A stretch of DNA of 36,116 nt, from contig NZ_BAAADA010000044.1 in the NCBI RefSeq assembly GCF_039522005.1, positions 1 through 36,116 of the forward strand, written 5' to 3'. The notes beneath the pieces were generated by a model. It was given only the letters and a program-made list of their open reading frames with translations, made no database searches and was not told the DNA's origin. A program made the position numbers and the translations under genes. This document shows, in pieces, positions 15,201-24,200 of this stretch. Origin of the DNA: Alkalibacterium indicireducens. Its GTDB lineage: Bacteria; Bacillota; Bacilli; Lactobacillales; Carnobacteriaceae_A. Within the stretch, counting starts at the first letter, position 1; every line of letters begins with the position of its first letter.

Positions 15201-16787
15201 TTGAAGCAAGATTTAGAAAGGTTAAGTCCGTTTGAGTTGTCGCTGTATCTGGAAAATCGTATGGGGTCACAAGATGTGACGAAAGAATGGTTGAATGCCG
15301 GACGAGGGAATCCGAACTGGACAGCCCCTATTCCCCGAGAAGCGTATTTTCTTCTAGGCGAATTTGCAGTAAAAGAAACGGTCATAAGTGAAAAAGAAAG
15401 TCTGGGCACTATGATCAAAGAAGAAGGCGGACGAACGGAGCGATTCGAATCCTTCCTGAATGAAAAAGAATCGGATGGAGCTGACATGCTCAGAAACATC
15501 TGGGCAAACGCTGCTCATCTGCTGGGCATGCCGAGAGAACAGTGGCTGACTAAAATGCTCGACTATACAATTGGGGATAACTATCCCTATCCTGAGCGCG
15601 TGCTAACAGCGTGCGAACAGCCGATCAAGCAGTATCTTCACCATGAATTGTTCTCAGGTGAGACGGAACCCTTCGATATTTTTGCGGTCGAAGGAGGAAC
15701 AGCTGGAATCGTCTATACCTTTAAGTCTTTAGTGAACAACCACCTGCTGGAGCCCAAAGATAAGATCGCTCTGATGATCCCAACCTTTGCGCCTTACATG
15801 GAAATTCCTGAACTGCCGGAATATGAATTCGATGTAGAATATATTAGGTCTGAAATCATGACAATCGATGGACAGACAAGTCATCAGTTCAGTGAACACG
15901 AACTGAATAAATTAAGGAATACGGACATTAAAGCAGTTTTTGTAGTGAATCCAAGTAATCCGACAGCGAATGCGATATACGGTGATTCGATTGAACAGCT
16001 GAAAGACATTGTTGAAAAGGATAATCCTGATTTGATGATATTATCTGACGATGTGTATGGCACCTTCCTTGAATCATTCACATCGCTGTTTAGAGCTATT
16101 CCTTACAATGCTGCCTGCATTTATTCTTACTCTAAATACTTTGGTGCGACGGGATGGAGAATCGGAACGATCGCCCTGGCCAAAGACAATGTGTTTGATA
16201 GAAGATTAGAAGAGCTTCCTGAGGAGAAGAAAGTGACGCTTGATGAGCGGTACGGCACACTGACGTCAGACCCAAGAGGGATTTCCTTCATTGACAGAAT
16301 GGTGGCTGACAGCCGGTCAGTAGCGCTAAACCATGCAGCTGGTCTATCTGCGCCACAGCAGGTCATGATGACGCTGTTCAGTCTCTATGCCTTGCTTGAC
16401 ACTGAAGGCCATTACAAACAGGAGGTCATTCAGATCTGTCAGAAGAGGGGGCAGCTGCTGTATAACTCTCTGGGACTGATGATGCCGGTCGAAGAATATA
16501 ATACAGCTTACTATTGTGAAATAGACTTTGAATGGCTGCTTAATAAACGGTATGGATCAGACTTCAAAGAGTATATCCAGTCCAGCTGGACGATGACGGA
16601 TATCGTTACGAAACTGGCTGAGGAAGAGCGCCTGATGCTGCTTAAATCAGAAGCGTTCGGCTCAGGCAAGTGGACAGTCCGGGTGTCACTCGCTAATCTG
16701 GACACAGATTCCTACAAGGAAGTCGGCGAGCGACTTATTGACATGCTTGACAGGATACATGAATCATGGACAGCTCTGTTAAAATAA
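15201..16787 (+). CDS. aspD: Bifunctional aspartate transaminase / aspartate 4-decarboxylase
   Basis: PLP enzyme that removes the beta-carboxyl of aspartate to give alanine and CO2, with side aminotransferase activity. It has 528 residues, near the 530-545 of AspD proteins and much longer than plain aminotransferases. The N-terminal signature GRGNPNWTAPIPREAYFLL is characteristic; FVVNPSNPTANAIYG and SDDVYGTF are cofactor-site segments, and the Schiff-base Lys is K312 in YSYSKYFGATGWRIG. The TTG start is supported by AGGAGTG at 15189-15195. The decarboxylation consumes a proton, so with an aspartate/alanine antiporter it can help pH and energy balance. No such antiporter (AspT) is adjacent, so coupling is uncertain. 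Own promoter and terminator. Confidence 0.93.
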   Translation: MKQDLERLSPFELSLYLENRMGSQDVTKEWLNAGRGNPNWTAPIPREAYFLLGEFAVKETVISEKESLGTMIKEEGGRTERFESFLNEKESDGADMLRNIWANAAHLLGMPREQWLTKMLDYTIGDNYPYPERVLTACEQPIKQYLHHELFSGETEPFDIFAVEGGTAGIVYTFKSLVNNHLLEPKDKIALMIPTFAPYMEIPELPEYEFDVEYIRSEIMTIDGQTSHQFSEHELNKLRNTDIKAVFVVNPSNPTANAIYGDSIEQLKDIVEKDNPDLMILSDDVYGTFLESFTSLFRAIPYNAACIYSYSKYFGATGWRIGTIALAKDNVFDRRLEELPEEKKVTLDERYGTLTSDPRGISFIDRMVADSRSVALNHAAGLSAPQQVMMTLFSLYALLDTEGHYKQEVIQICQKRGQLLYNSLGLMMPVEEYNTAYYCEIDFEWLLNKRYGSDFKEYIQSSWTMTDIVTKLAEEERLMLLKSEAFGSGKWTVRVSLANLDTDSYKEVGERLIDMLDRIHESWTALLK

Positions 16788-16805
16788 GATAATAGCATAC
16801 AAAAG

Positions 16806-16871
16806 CGGGATCCTTATAAGAGAAGGCAGATTTAGAAAAGTCTGTCGGACCTTAAAAGGGCCCGTTTTTTT
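16806..16871 (+). terminator. Terminator of aspD
   Basis: An outer stem CGGG(AT)CCTT (16806-16815) with AAGGGCCCG (16856-16864) encloses GGCAGA/TCTGTC (about 16825-16846). Seven T's follow (16865-16871). Confidence 0.7.
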
Positions 16872-16914
16872 ACATTTATTGATGTAGACGTAATTAGAAA
16901 GAATGATTTTGTAT

Positions 16915-16934
16915 TTATCCACATCTTATCCACA
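16915..16934 (+). promoter_or_regulatory. Two perfect DnaA boxes
   Basis: TTATCCACA occurs at 16915-16923 and again at 16926-16934, same orientation and 11 bp apart, one helical turn. They end 3 bp before a -35 element. No other origin feature (dnaA, dnaN, AT-rich unwinding element) is near. Confidence 0.7.
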
Positions 16935-16937
16935 GAG

Positions 16938-16966
16938 TTGAAAGTGAAGATTAATAGAGGTATTCT
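16938..16966 (+). promoter_or_regulatory. Promoter next to the DnaA boxes
   Basis: TTGAAA (16938-16943), 17 bp, TATTCT (16961-16966). Transcription would start near 16973 and run into the gene-poor stretch before glmS. Confidence 0.5.
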
Positions 16967-16972
16967 TCTTAT

Positions 16973-17200
16973 TTCGATTTTTAGAAGAAATAATGGAGGA
17001 TGGGCATCATTGAACAGTTTCGGTACGACTGGGGGCAGAACTATCCGAGCTGATCAGAATCTGAGAGGTATTGCAAACTACAGGTAAAGAGTCCTGTGAG
17101 TATGTCGAACAGAGAAGTAAGGAAGCAAACTCATATGAACTGACCGAATCTCCTGCGAGAACACGTCGGTGGTTAACGAACTGGAAGACTATATGTAAAA
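16973..17200 (+). other. Stretch without a recognised gene; possible small transcript
   Basis: A promoter precedes it. A Shine-Dalgarno GGAGG (16995-16999) lies 10 nt before TTG 17010, opening 25 codons to TAA 17087. A 60-codon frame from TTG 17071 ends at 17253 but runs through the glmS terminator. Neither resembles a known protein. A small stem TTCTTC...GAAGAA spans about 16963-16990. It could be a small RNA, a short peptide gene or a decayed gene. Confidence 0.35.
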
Positions 17201-17238
17201 CCCCCGCAATACCGTCTGATGGACAGCTCGCAGGGGGC
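17197..17238 (-). terminator. Terminator of glmS
   Basis: On the minus strand CCCCCTGC (17237-17230) pairs with GCGGGGG (17207-17201), with one bulge, followed by TTTT (17200-17197). Confidence 0.8.
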
Positions 17239-17269
17239 ATTAGATTATTTTAGATCACTATCAGTATGA

Positions 17270-19078
17270 TTATTCAACAGTTACTGACTTAGCCAGGTTA
17301 CGAGGCTTGTCTACATCATTCCCACGATGCAGGCTGCAGTAGTATGAAAGCAGCTGAGTCGGGATGACGCTGACTAAAGCTGATAGCAGTGGATTGACTT
17401 TAGGAATCACGATGTGGTCACCCGGGCGGTCCAGTCCATCCATTGAAATGACCATAGTATGAGCGCCGCGTGCACGTGTTTCCTGAAGGTTGCCGCGGGT
17501 ATGTCCGGCTACAGCCTGTTCAGTCACGATCGCAATAACTGGTGTACCTTTCTCAATCAGAGCGATCGTTCCATGTTTCAATTCACCTGCAGCGAATCCT
17601 TCTGTCTGGATATAGGAAATCTCTTTCAGCTTAAGTGCAGCTTCGAGAGCGACATGATAGTCCATGCCACGACCGATGTAGAACGCATTGCGTGTGATGC
17701 TCAAGTATTCAGATGCAAGCTCTTCGATCACGTCTTTTTCATCAACGAGCGTCTGCATAGCATTTGCAACTATGCCAAGATCGTGAATCATTGTCGGCTC
17801 ATCGATCAGACCTTTTTCTATACCGACCACTTCAGATAAAATAGCCAGAACAGCAATCTGAGCCGTGTACGCTTTTGTAGAAGCTACAGCAATTTCCGGA
17901 CCTGCATTCAGAAGCAGAGTGAAGTTGGATTCTCTGGATAATGTTGAACCGGCCACGTTTGTCACAGTAAGAGACGGATGACCCAGTTCATTCATTTTGA
18001 CCAGTACCTGACGGCTGTCTGCCGTTTCCCCACTTTGAGAGATGAAGATGAAAAATGGTTTTTCAGGAAGCAGAGGCGTATGATAGCCGAATTCACTTGA
18101 TACATGCACTTCTGTTGGAATATTCGTCATCTCTTCCAGAAGTTTTTTGCCAACTAGACCGGCATGATAACTTGTTCCGGCCGCGATAATATAAATGCGG
18201 TCTGAGTTCATCATAGTGCTGACGATTTCAGGATCGATGGACAACTTGCCTTCTTCATCCTGATATTTCAGAACGAGCTTACGCATAACGGCTGGCTGCT
18301 CGTCGATTTCTTTAAGCATATAGTAAGGATAGGTTCCTTTTTCAAGGTCATTGGAATCCAGTTCTGCGATATAGTGGTTTCTTTCAATAATATCGCCGCT
18401 GAAGTTCTCGATGGACAGACTGTCTTTAGTCACGACTGCAACTTCTTTGTCCATTAATTCTACGAACTGATTCGTTTCCTTGATCATAGCCATTGCATCA
18501 CTACAGATAACATTGAAGCCGTCTCCTTTACCTAGAAGCAGAGGACTCTTGTTTTTAGCGGCATAGATAACATCTGGATCTTCCTTGTCGATCAGAGCAA
18601 TGGCGTATGAACCTTCAAGGGTCACGATGGTTTTTTTGAAGGCATCAAGTGTATCCAGACCTTCGTTTTCTGCAAACCAGGCGATCAGCTGAACAATGAT
18701 TTCCGTGTCAGTTTCGCTGACCAGTTCAACATCTTCAAGATAAGCATCTTTTACTTCCTGATAATTTTCGATCACACCATTATGTACAATGGTATAGCGA
18801 CCGCTAGTTGACTGATGAGGATGGGCGTTGCGTACACTAGGTTCACCATGAGTAGCCCAGCGGGTATGTCCGATTCCGGCATTAGCTTCGACCGATCCGT
18901 CGACTTTATCTCGTAAGGCTGCAATACGGCCCTTTTCTTTAAATAAATGGCCGTCATTCTGTTCTCTGATGACATAAATCCCGGCAGAGTCATAGCCCCG
19001 GTATTCCAGTTTTTCAAGTCCGTGTAATAGTACTTCTTTAGCGTCTTTCGATCCAATGTATCCAACGATTCCACACAT
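17270..19078 (-). CDS. glmS: Glutamine--fructose-6-phosphate aminotransferase (isomerizing)
   Basis: Commits fructose-6-phosphate and glutamine to glucosamine-6-phosphate, the first step of amino-sugar synthesis. The 602 residues match the family. The N-terminal glutaminase domain begins MCGIVGYIG with catalytic Cys2 (after Met removal, Cys1) and has GIGHTRWATHG; two SIS domains follow (IIAAGTSYHAG and FISQSGETADS, then YIGRGMDYHVALEAALKLKEISY), and the C-terminus ends LAKSVTVE. The Shine-Dalgarno is weak (CAGGG). The 5' leader is about 100 nt. I searched it for the glmS ribozyme found in many Firmicutes and do not see its conserved core; a CCACTT/AAGTGG hairpin (19116-19132) sits before the start. 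Works upstream of GlmU. Confidence 0.97.
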   Translation of the reverse strand: MCGIVGYIGSKDAKEVLLHGLEKLEYRGYDSAGIYVIREQNDGHLFKEKGRIAALRDKVDGSVEANAGIGHTRWATHGEPSVRNAHPHQSTSGRYTIVHNGVIENYQEVKDAYLEDVELVSETDTEIIVQLIAWFAENEGLDTLDAFKKTIVTLEGSYAIALIDKEDPDVIYAAKNKSPLLLGKGDGFNVICSDAMAMIKETNQFVELMDKEVAVVTKDSLSIENFSGDIIERNHYIAELDSNDLEKGTYPYYMLKEIDEQPAVMRKLVLKYQDEEGKLSIDPEIVSTMMNSDRIYIIAAGTSYHAGLVGKKLLEEMTNIPTEVHVSSEFGYHTPLLPEKPFFIFISQSGETADSRQVLVKMNELGHPSLTVTNVAGSTLSRESNFTLLLNAGPEIAVASTKAYTAQIAVLAILSEVVGIEKGLIDEPTMIHDLGIVANAMQTLVDEKDVIEELASEYLSITRNAFYIGRGMDYHVALEAALKLKEISYIQTEGFAAGELKHGTIALIEKGTPVIAIVTEQAVAGHTRGNLQETRARGAHTMVISMDGLDRPGDHIVIPKVNPLLSALVSVIPTQLLSYYCSLHRGNDVDKPRNLAKSVTVE

Positions 19079-19183
19079 GTGTATCCCTGCTTTCTTATAG
19101 ATTAAATGTTTTAGCCCACTTTTTTTAAGTGGTATAGTTGTTAGTCATGTTGCGGTGTAATGGCTGCTTATGCAAGCATAATA

Positions 19184-19212
19184 ATATTAAAAGCAAATAT
19201 GTTAAAAGTCAA
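19184..19212 (-). promoter_or_regulatory. glmS promoter
   Basis: On the minus strand TTGACT (19212-19207), 17 bp, TAATAT (19189-19184). Between it and the start codon lie two small hairpins. The remaining 19213-19394 region has no supportable gene. Confidence 0.65.
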
Positions 19213-19394
19213 CCATTTTTACTGATTATTTTTTCTGATTGGTATAGTCGTTTTGCTGGATGCGGGCGAGAGCTTTTAATCATGGATGCACGGTACAGCT
19301 CTTATATAATAAGGAGGGCGGACAGTTTAGTCAACTGCATGTTCTGGAGGTTTAGAGAACATTAAAGATTTATTGACAAATATATGTAAAAAAA

Positions 19395-19423
19395 TTGTCA
19401 TATATTTTTTATTGTGGTATGAT
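19395..19423 (+). promoter_or_regulatory. Promoter of the acidic lipoprotein gene
   Basis: TTGTCA (19395-19400), 17 bp, TATGAT (19418-19423) with the extended element TGG before it. This is among the best promoters in the window. The leader carries the hairpin ATCTCTT/AAGAGAT (19463-19482) just before the ribosome-binding site. Confidence 0.75.
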
Positions 19424-19509
19424 AACGACGAGCGAAATTATATAGATAGTTCTATCCCATTTATCTCTTATATAAAAGAGATGTAATATATTAGGAGGGA
19501 ATGTACAAA

Positions 19510-20022
19510 ATGAGTTATAAAAAACTATTAGGTTTGCTGGCTGTATCTACACTTGCACTAGCTGCGTGTGATACAGATGGAGATCCAAGTCCGACACCAG
19601 ACATCGATGAAGAAGTAGAAGACGACACTGATGAAGATGGCGGCAACGGTCAAAGCCCACATGATATCATTGATGGTATCGGAAGCGACCTTGGCTTCAC
19701 AGCGCCTATCGAGCTGGAAATCTTTGGTGGAACTTGGTCTCAGGAAGGATATGTATTCACACCTGAAGACGGAGAAGCTACAGTTAACGGTTCAGCTGTG
19801 GGAGAAGGAGACGTCTATGCCTACGTTCTTCAGGACGGCGAAGTCGTAGAAACACCTGCAGTTGAAGATGGAGCATTCAGCTTTACAGTTGAAGCTACAG
19901 ATTCTGATCAGGAATTCCAAGTCGGTGTATCAGAAGAAGAATTGTATGAAGTAGGAGATGAAGGCGACGTCGAAGAACTTGTTCGATGGGAAAATATCAT
20001 CATCTTAGCTCCTGGAGAATAA
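19510..20022 (+). CDS. Acidic lipoprotein of unknown function
   Basis: 170 residues. The N-terminus MSYKKLLGLLAVSTLALAAC is a lipoprotein signal peptide with lipobox LAAC and Cys20 as the lipidated residue. A strongly acidic linker rich in Asp, Glu, Gly and Pro follows (about 21-50), then a domain of about 105 residues with many short predicted beta strands, probably an Ig-like or similar sandwich fold. The start 19510 is chosen because AGGAGGG (19493-19499) lies 10 nt upstream; the ATG at 19501 is too close. It would be surface-anchored. The promoter, Shine-Dalgarno and terminator are all strong, suggesting high expression. I do not recognise the domain. Confidence 0.8.
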   Translation: MSYKKLLGLLAVSTLALAACDTDGDPSPTPDIDEEVEDDTDEDGGNGQSPHDIIDGIGSDLGFTAPIELEIFGGTWSQEGYVFTPEDGEATVNGSAVGEGDVYAYVLQDGEVVETPAVEDGAFSFTVEATDSDQEFQVGVSEEELYEVGDEGDVEELVRWENIIILAPGE

Positions 20023-20037
20023 TTTTAAACAATTCAA

Positions 20038-20078
20038 ACCAGAGGTTTCTCTTGAGCGAGGGAAGCCTCTGGTTTTTT
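20038..20078 (+). terminator. Terminator of the lipoprotein gene
   Basis: ACCAGAGG (20038-20045) pairs with CCTCTGGT (20066-20073), and a T-run follows to 20078. Confidence 0.85.
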
Positions 20079-20154
20079 GTAGGAATCTTCATATAATCTT
20101 AATACTCCTATAGTATAATTGATGAAATAACAGCAAATTAAAGGAATGACTAAT

Positions 20155-20556
20155 ATGCAATGGCTTCAGAAAATTCTGTTTTACATGACTGGTCGCTATG
20201 GCTTCGATGAATTTTCAAAAATACTGATGGCTGCCGGCCTGGTTTTCGGTATGCTGGCTAACTTTATCGGAGGGGTCTGGGTATCGGCTGTGGGGGTTGC
20301 CCTGCTGGCGTATGGTTTTCTCCGGATTCTCTCCAGAGATAAGGCGAATCGTTATAGAGAACTTCAGAAATATTTATCTGTCAAGCAGACCGTTCAACTG
20401 AGAACAAGGAAACTAAGAAACAGGTGGGCTCAGCGAAAAGCGTATAAAGTCGTTAAATGTCCTAACTGCAGACAGCAGATCCGTCTCCCGAGAGGAAGGA
20501 AGAAACTGCGGGTGACTTGCCCTAAATGTCAGGAGACATTCATTAAAAAAACTTGA
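20155..20556 (+). CDS. Small membrane protein with C-terminal zinc ribbon
   Basis: 133 residues. Two hydrophobic segments (about 23-40 and 42-60, FIGGVWVSAVGVALLAYGFL) are followed by a basic linker and a zinc ribbon, CPNC (about 104-107) and CPKC (about 124-127), with LPRGRKKLRVT between. Similar two-helix plus zinc-ribbon proteins occur in Lactobacillales as uncharacterised proteins; the function is unknown. The ATG at 20155 is preferred over 20146 because AAAGGA (20140-20145) is 9 nt before it. It lies between the lipoprotein gene and pth, both with terminators around, so it is probably transcribed alone. Confidence 0.75.
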   Translation: MQWLQKILFYMTGRYGFDEFSKILMAAGLVFGMLANFIGGVWVSAVGVALLAYGFLRILSRDKANRYRELQKYLSVKQTVQLRTRKLRNRWAQRKAYKVVKCPNCRQQIRLPRGRKKLRVTCPKCQETFIKKT

Positions 20557-20589
20557 TTGATCACCAGAGGGAAAAGTGACTTCAAAACA

Positions 20590-20598
20590 TGGTACAAT
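20590..20598 (+). promoter_or_regulatory. Extended -10 element before the pth leader hairpin
   Basis: TGGTACAAT is an extended -10 without a recognisable -35. A start near 20605 would run straight into the terminator hairpin at 20614-20641. Confidence 0.35.
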
Positions 20599-20613
20599 AG
20601 AATAAATAAAAAA

Positions 20614-20641
20614 CTGAACGACAGTATCGTTCAGCTTTTTT
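20614..20641 (+). terminator. Terminator between the zinc-ribbon gene and pth
   Basis: CTGAACGA (20614-20621) pairs perfectly with TCGTTCAG (20627-20634), loop CAGTA, then C and a T-run. It lies only 34 bp before the pth start. Confidence 0.85.
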
Positions 20642-20674
20642 TGCATGTACAAAACGTTAAGGAGTTTCTATAAT

Positions 20675-21235
20675 ATGAAATTAATAATAGGGTTAGGCAA
20701 TCCGGGAGCTAAATACGCTCAGACTAAACATAACATTGGATTTATTACATTAGATGAAATAGCTTTTCAAAGAGGCTGGACATTCAACCAGTCCAACTTT
20801 GAATCAGTTTATGCAGAAGGGATGGTCGGAACTGAAAAGGTCATCCTGATCAAGCCTCAGACTTATATGAACGAATCGGGACGTTCAGTGAGACAGTGGC
20901 TGGACTACTATGACTGTAGTGAGGAAGACATAGTTGTCGTCTATGATGATATGGACCTGCCGATCGGTAAAGTCCGGTTGAGACAGAAGGGTGGCGCCGG
21001 TGGACATAATGGCATCAAGAGTATGATCGATCATCTCGGGACGAAACAGTTCAATCGTCTCCGAATTGGTGTCGGACGCCCATACGAGAATCAGTCAGTC
21101 GTCTCTCATGTCCTGAGTCCCTTTCACAAATCGACGCATGAAGAGGTGCTGCTTTCAGTGAAGAAAGCAGCCGATGCCGCTTTATACTGGGTCGAGGGTC
21201 ATTCGTTTACTGACACGATGACACAATTCAACTAA
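20675..21235 (+). CDS. pth: Peptidyl-tRNA hydrolase
   Basis: Releases peptides from peptidyl-tRNA dropped by stalled ribosomes. The 186 residues agree with the family. N-terminal MKLIIGLGNPGAKYAQTKHN carries the conserved Asn9 and catalytic His19; YDDMDLPIGKVRLRQKGGAGGHNGIKS holds the conserved Asp and the tRNA-binding Asn. The longest frame starts at 20645, but AAGGAG (about 20658-20663) serves the ATG at 20675. mfd follows after 29 bp, as in Bacillus, so they are probably co-transcribed. The only promoter candidate upstream is separated by a terminator hairpin, so expression may depend on read-through or on a promoter I cannot see. Confidence 0.96.
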   Translation: MKLIIGLGNPGAKYAQTKHNIGFITLDEIAFQRGWTFNQSNFESVYAEGMVGTEKVILIKPQTYMNESGRSVRQWLDYYDCSEEDIVVVYDDMDLPIGKVRLRQKGGAGGHNGIKSMIDHLGTKQFNRLRIGVGRPYENQSVVSHVLSPFHKSTHEEVLLSVKKAADAALYWVEGHSFTDTMTQFN

Positions 21236-21264
21236 ATGAATTTTATAGAAAAGGAGAAAATAGC

Positions 21265-24200
21265 GTGGCAGACTTACACACATTAATTAGTGAGAAACCA
21301 TCCGTTAAAGAACTGTTTTCTCAAATGGGAAAAAAGAGGAAGCACCTCATAACTGGAATGGCAGGATCGGCGCGGACATTAGTGCTCAAATCATTATTTG
21401 AAGAAGAATCCAGACAGATCGTCGTGGTCACTCAAAATGTCTATCATGCCAATCAGCTCATAACCGATTTAACTGGTCTCATTCCTGATGACCAGCTCTT
21501 TCTGTTTGCAGTGGACGATATGATCCATGCTGAAATGGCCGTCTCTTCTCCGGAATCCCGGGCAGAGCGCGTCAAGGCTCTAGATTTCATGCTGAAAAAT
21601 AAACCGGGAGTGGTGGTCACTTCTCTGGCCGGGGCAAGAAAGCTTCTTCCCGATCCGGTCCTCTTTGCTCAGGCAGAGCTTTTATTCTCTATCGGAGATG
21701 AAGTAGAGCTTGAGCAGCTCCAGCGGAAACTTGCCGAGATGGGTTACAGGCGGGAGCAGAAAGTATCCGCTCCTGGAGAATTCAGCATTCGAGGCGGCAT
21801 CATCGATGTGTATCCGCTGACTGAAGAAAAGCCTGTCAGAATTGAGCTGTTTGATGTGGAAATCGATTCACTAAGGTACTTTGATGCGGACACTCAAAGG
21901 TCTGAACAGAATATTGAAACCGTAAAAATCATCCCTGCTACAGATACCTTACTCTGTATAGAGGAAAAAGATGCCATCATCACCCGGTTTGAGAAAGCAC
22001 TGGCCTCGTCACTGAAAAAAACAAAGGACGAAGACCAGCAGACTAATCTGAATGAGACAGTCAGGGATATCATGGATACGATCAAAGACGAAACTTACAG
22101 CGAAGAGCTGGTCAGATATGCGGATCTTTTGTATAAGAATAAAGCGACCCTCATCGACTATGCGTCGGATGATGCGATCGTCGTCATGGATGAATACCCA
22201 CGTATACTTGAAAACGAAGCAAGACTGGAAGGAGAGGAGGGTGAATGGGTTACATCCCAGTTAACTCAGGGGAATATCCTCATCAATCAGTCCTTCTCGA
22301 AAAATTTCAGAGACACACTCAAAGGTTCAGAACTGAATCAGCTTTATTTCTCACTGTTCCAGAAAGGAATGAAAGGACTCCGACTGGACAGCATCCATGC
22401 CTTTCAGTATCGGACGATGCAGAAATTCTTTGGACAGATGAACCTGGTCAAGACGGAAATGGACCGCTGGGTGAAACAGGATTATACTGTCATTGTCATG
22501 ACAGAAAGTGAAGACAGGGCGGAAAAAGTACATCAGACTCTTCTCAATTTTGAGATTCCGAGCACCTTATCGGACAGGGATCATTTAAAAGAAGGCATTA
22601 TCCAGGTCATCAGTGGAAGTGTCATGACGGGATTTGAGCTGCCTCATGAAAAAATTGCGGTACTGACAGAGAAAGAGCTCTTCAATAGACTGCCTAAAAA
22701 GAAACCGAGAAGACAGAATCTGTCGAATGCTGAAAGACTGAAAAGCTACTCTGAACTGGACAAAGGCGACTACGTGGTGCATGTCAATCATGGGATCGGT
22801 CAGTTCATGGGCATGGAAACCATGGAAATCGGTGGGGTGCATCAGGATTACCTCAGTGTTGTGTACAAGGATTCATCGAAACTGTTCATACCTGTGACAC
22901 AGCTGAATCTCCTCCAGAAGTATGTGTCTTCAGAAGGGAAAACCCCCAAACTGAATAAACTGGGAGGCACATCCTGGGCGAAGACGAAGAAAAAAGTAGC
23001 CTCTCAGGTTGAAGACATAGCAGATGAGCTGGTCGAGCTGTATGCTGAACGAGAGCAGAGAACCGGCTATGCCTTCTCCAGAGACAATGCCTATCAGAGG
23101 GAGTTCGATGATGCGTTTCCTTACACAGAAACGGATGACCAGCTTCGCTCGATTCGTGAAGTGAAAAAAGATATGGAAAAAGACAAGCCTATGGATCGCC
23201 TGATCGTAGGAGATGTCGGTTACGGAAAAACAGAAGTAGCTATGCGTGCCATTTTCAAAGCAGTTCAGGACGGGAAACAGGTGGCATTTCTGGTGCCGAC
23301 TACCGTTCTGGCTCAGCAGCATTACAATACTATGCTGGAACGATTTGCTGACTTTCCTGTGGAGATCGGACTGCTGAGCCGTTTCCGTACAGGTAAGCAG
23401 CTGAAAGAAACTGTCGACGGACTGAAAAAAGGGCACATAGATGTCGTCGTCGGAACGCATAGGGTTCTGTCTAAAGATATTGTCTTTCAGGATTTGGGTC
23501 TGCTTATTGTAGACGAAGAGCAGCGCTTCGGAGTCAAGCACAAGGAAAGACTGAAACAGCTGAAAAGCGAGGTGGATGTACTGACGCTGACGGCCACCCC
23601 TATTCCCCGGACTCTTCATATGTCCATGCTGGGTGTGAGAGATCTGTCAGTGATAGAAACTCCGCCGGCCAACCGCTACCCGGTACAGACTTACGTTATG
23701 GAGATGAATGGGGCAGTGGTAGCTGAATCGATCAAACGAGAAATGGCTAGAGGCGGTCAGGCATTCTATCTGCACAACCGTGTCAGCACGATCGAGCAGC
23801 GGGTAGACGAACTCCAGCAGCTCGTTCCTGAAGCCCGTATTGCGCATGCGCACGGACAGATGACAGAAGTTCAGCTGGAGAACATTCTATACCAGTTCAT
23901 ACAGGGAGAGTATGATCTGCTCGTCACAACGACGATCATCGAAACAGGAGTCGATATCCCTAACGTCAATACGCTTATTGTAGAGGATGCTGACCGTATG
24001 GGCTTGTCCCAGCTTTATCAGTTGAGGGGACGGGTCGGTCGGAGCAGTCGAATCGCCTATTCGTATTTCATGCATCAGCCGAACAAGATTTTGACAGAAG
24101 TCAGTGAAAAGAGGCTGCAGGCGATCAAGGACTTTACCGAACTCGGATCAGGTTTCAAGATTGCCATGAGAGACCTTGCCATACGTGGGGCTGGTAACCT

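Noticed and set aside
16915..16934. Chromosomal replication origin
   Set aside because: Only two DnaA boxes, no AT-rich unwinding element, and no dnaA, dnaN, rpmH or gidA nearby.
17071..17253. 60-codon frame before glmS
   Set aside because: TTG start without a good ribosome-binding site, and it reads through the glmS terminator stem; no family resemblance.
19138..19365. 75-codon plus-strand frame in the glmS-lipoprotein intergenic region
   Set aside because: TTG start without a Shine-Dalgarno, overlaps the glmS promoter, and the composition looks random.
19079..19380. glmS ribozyme or riboswitch in the glmS leader
   Set aside because: The minus-strand leader is only about 100 nt and lacks the conserved core I would expect; only two small hairpins are present.
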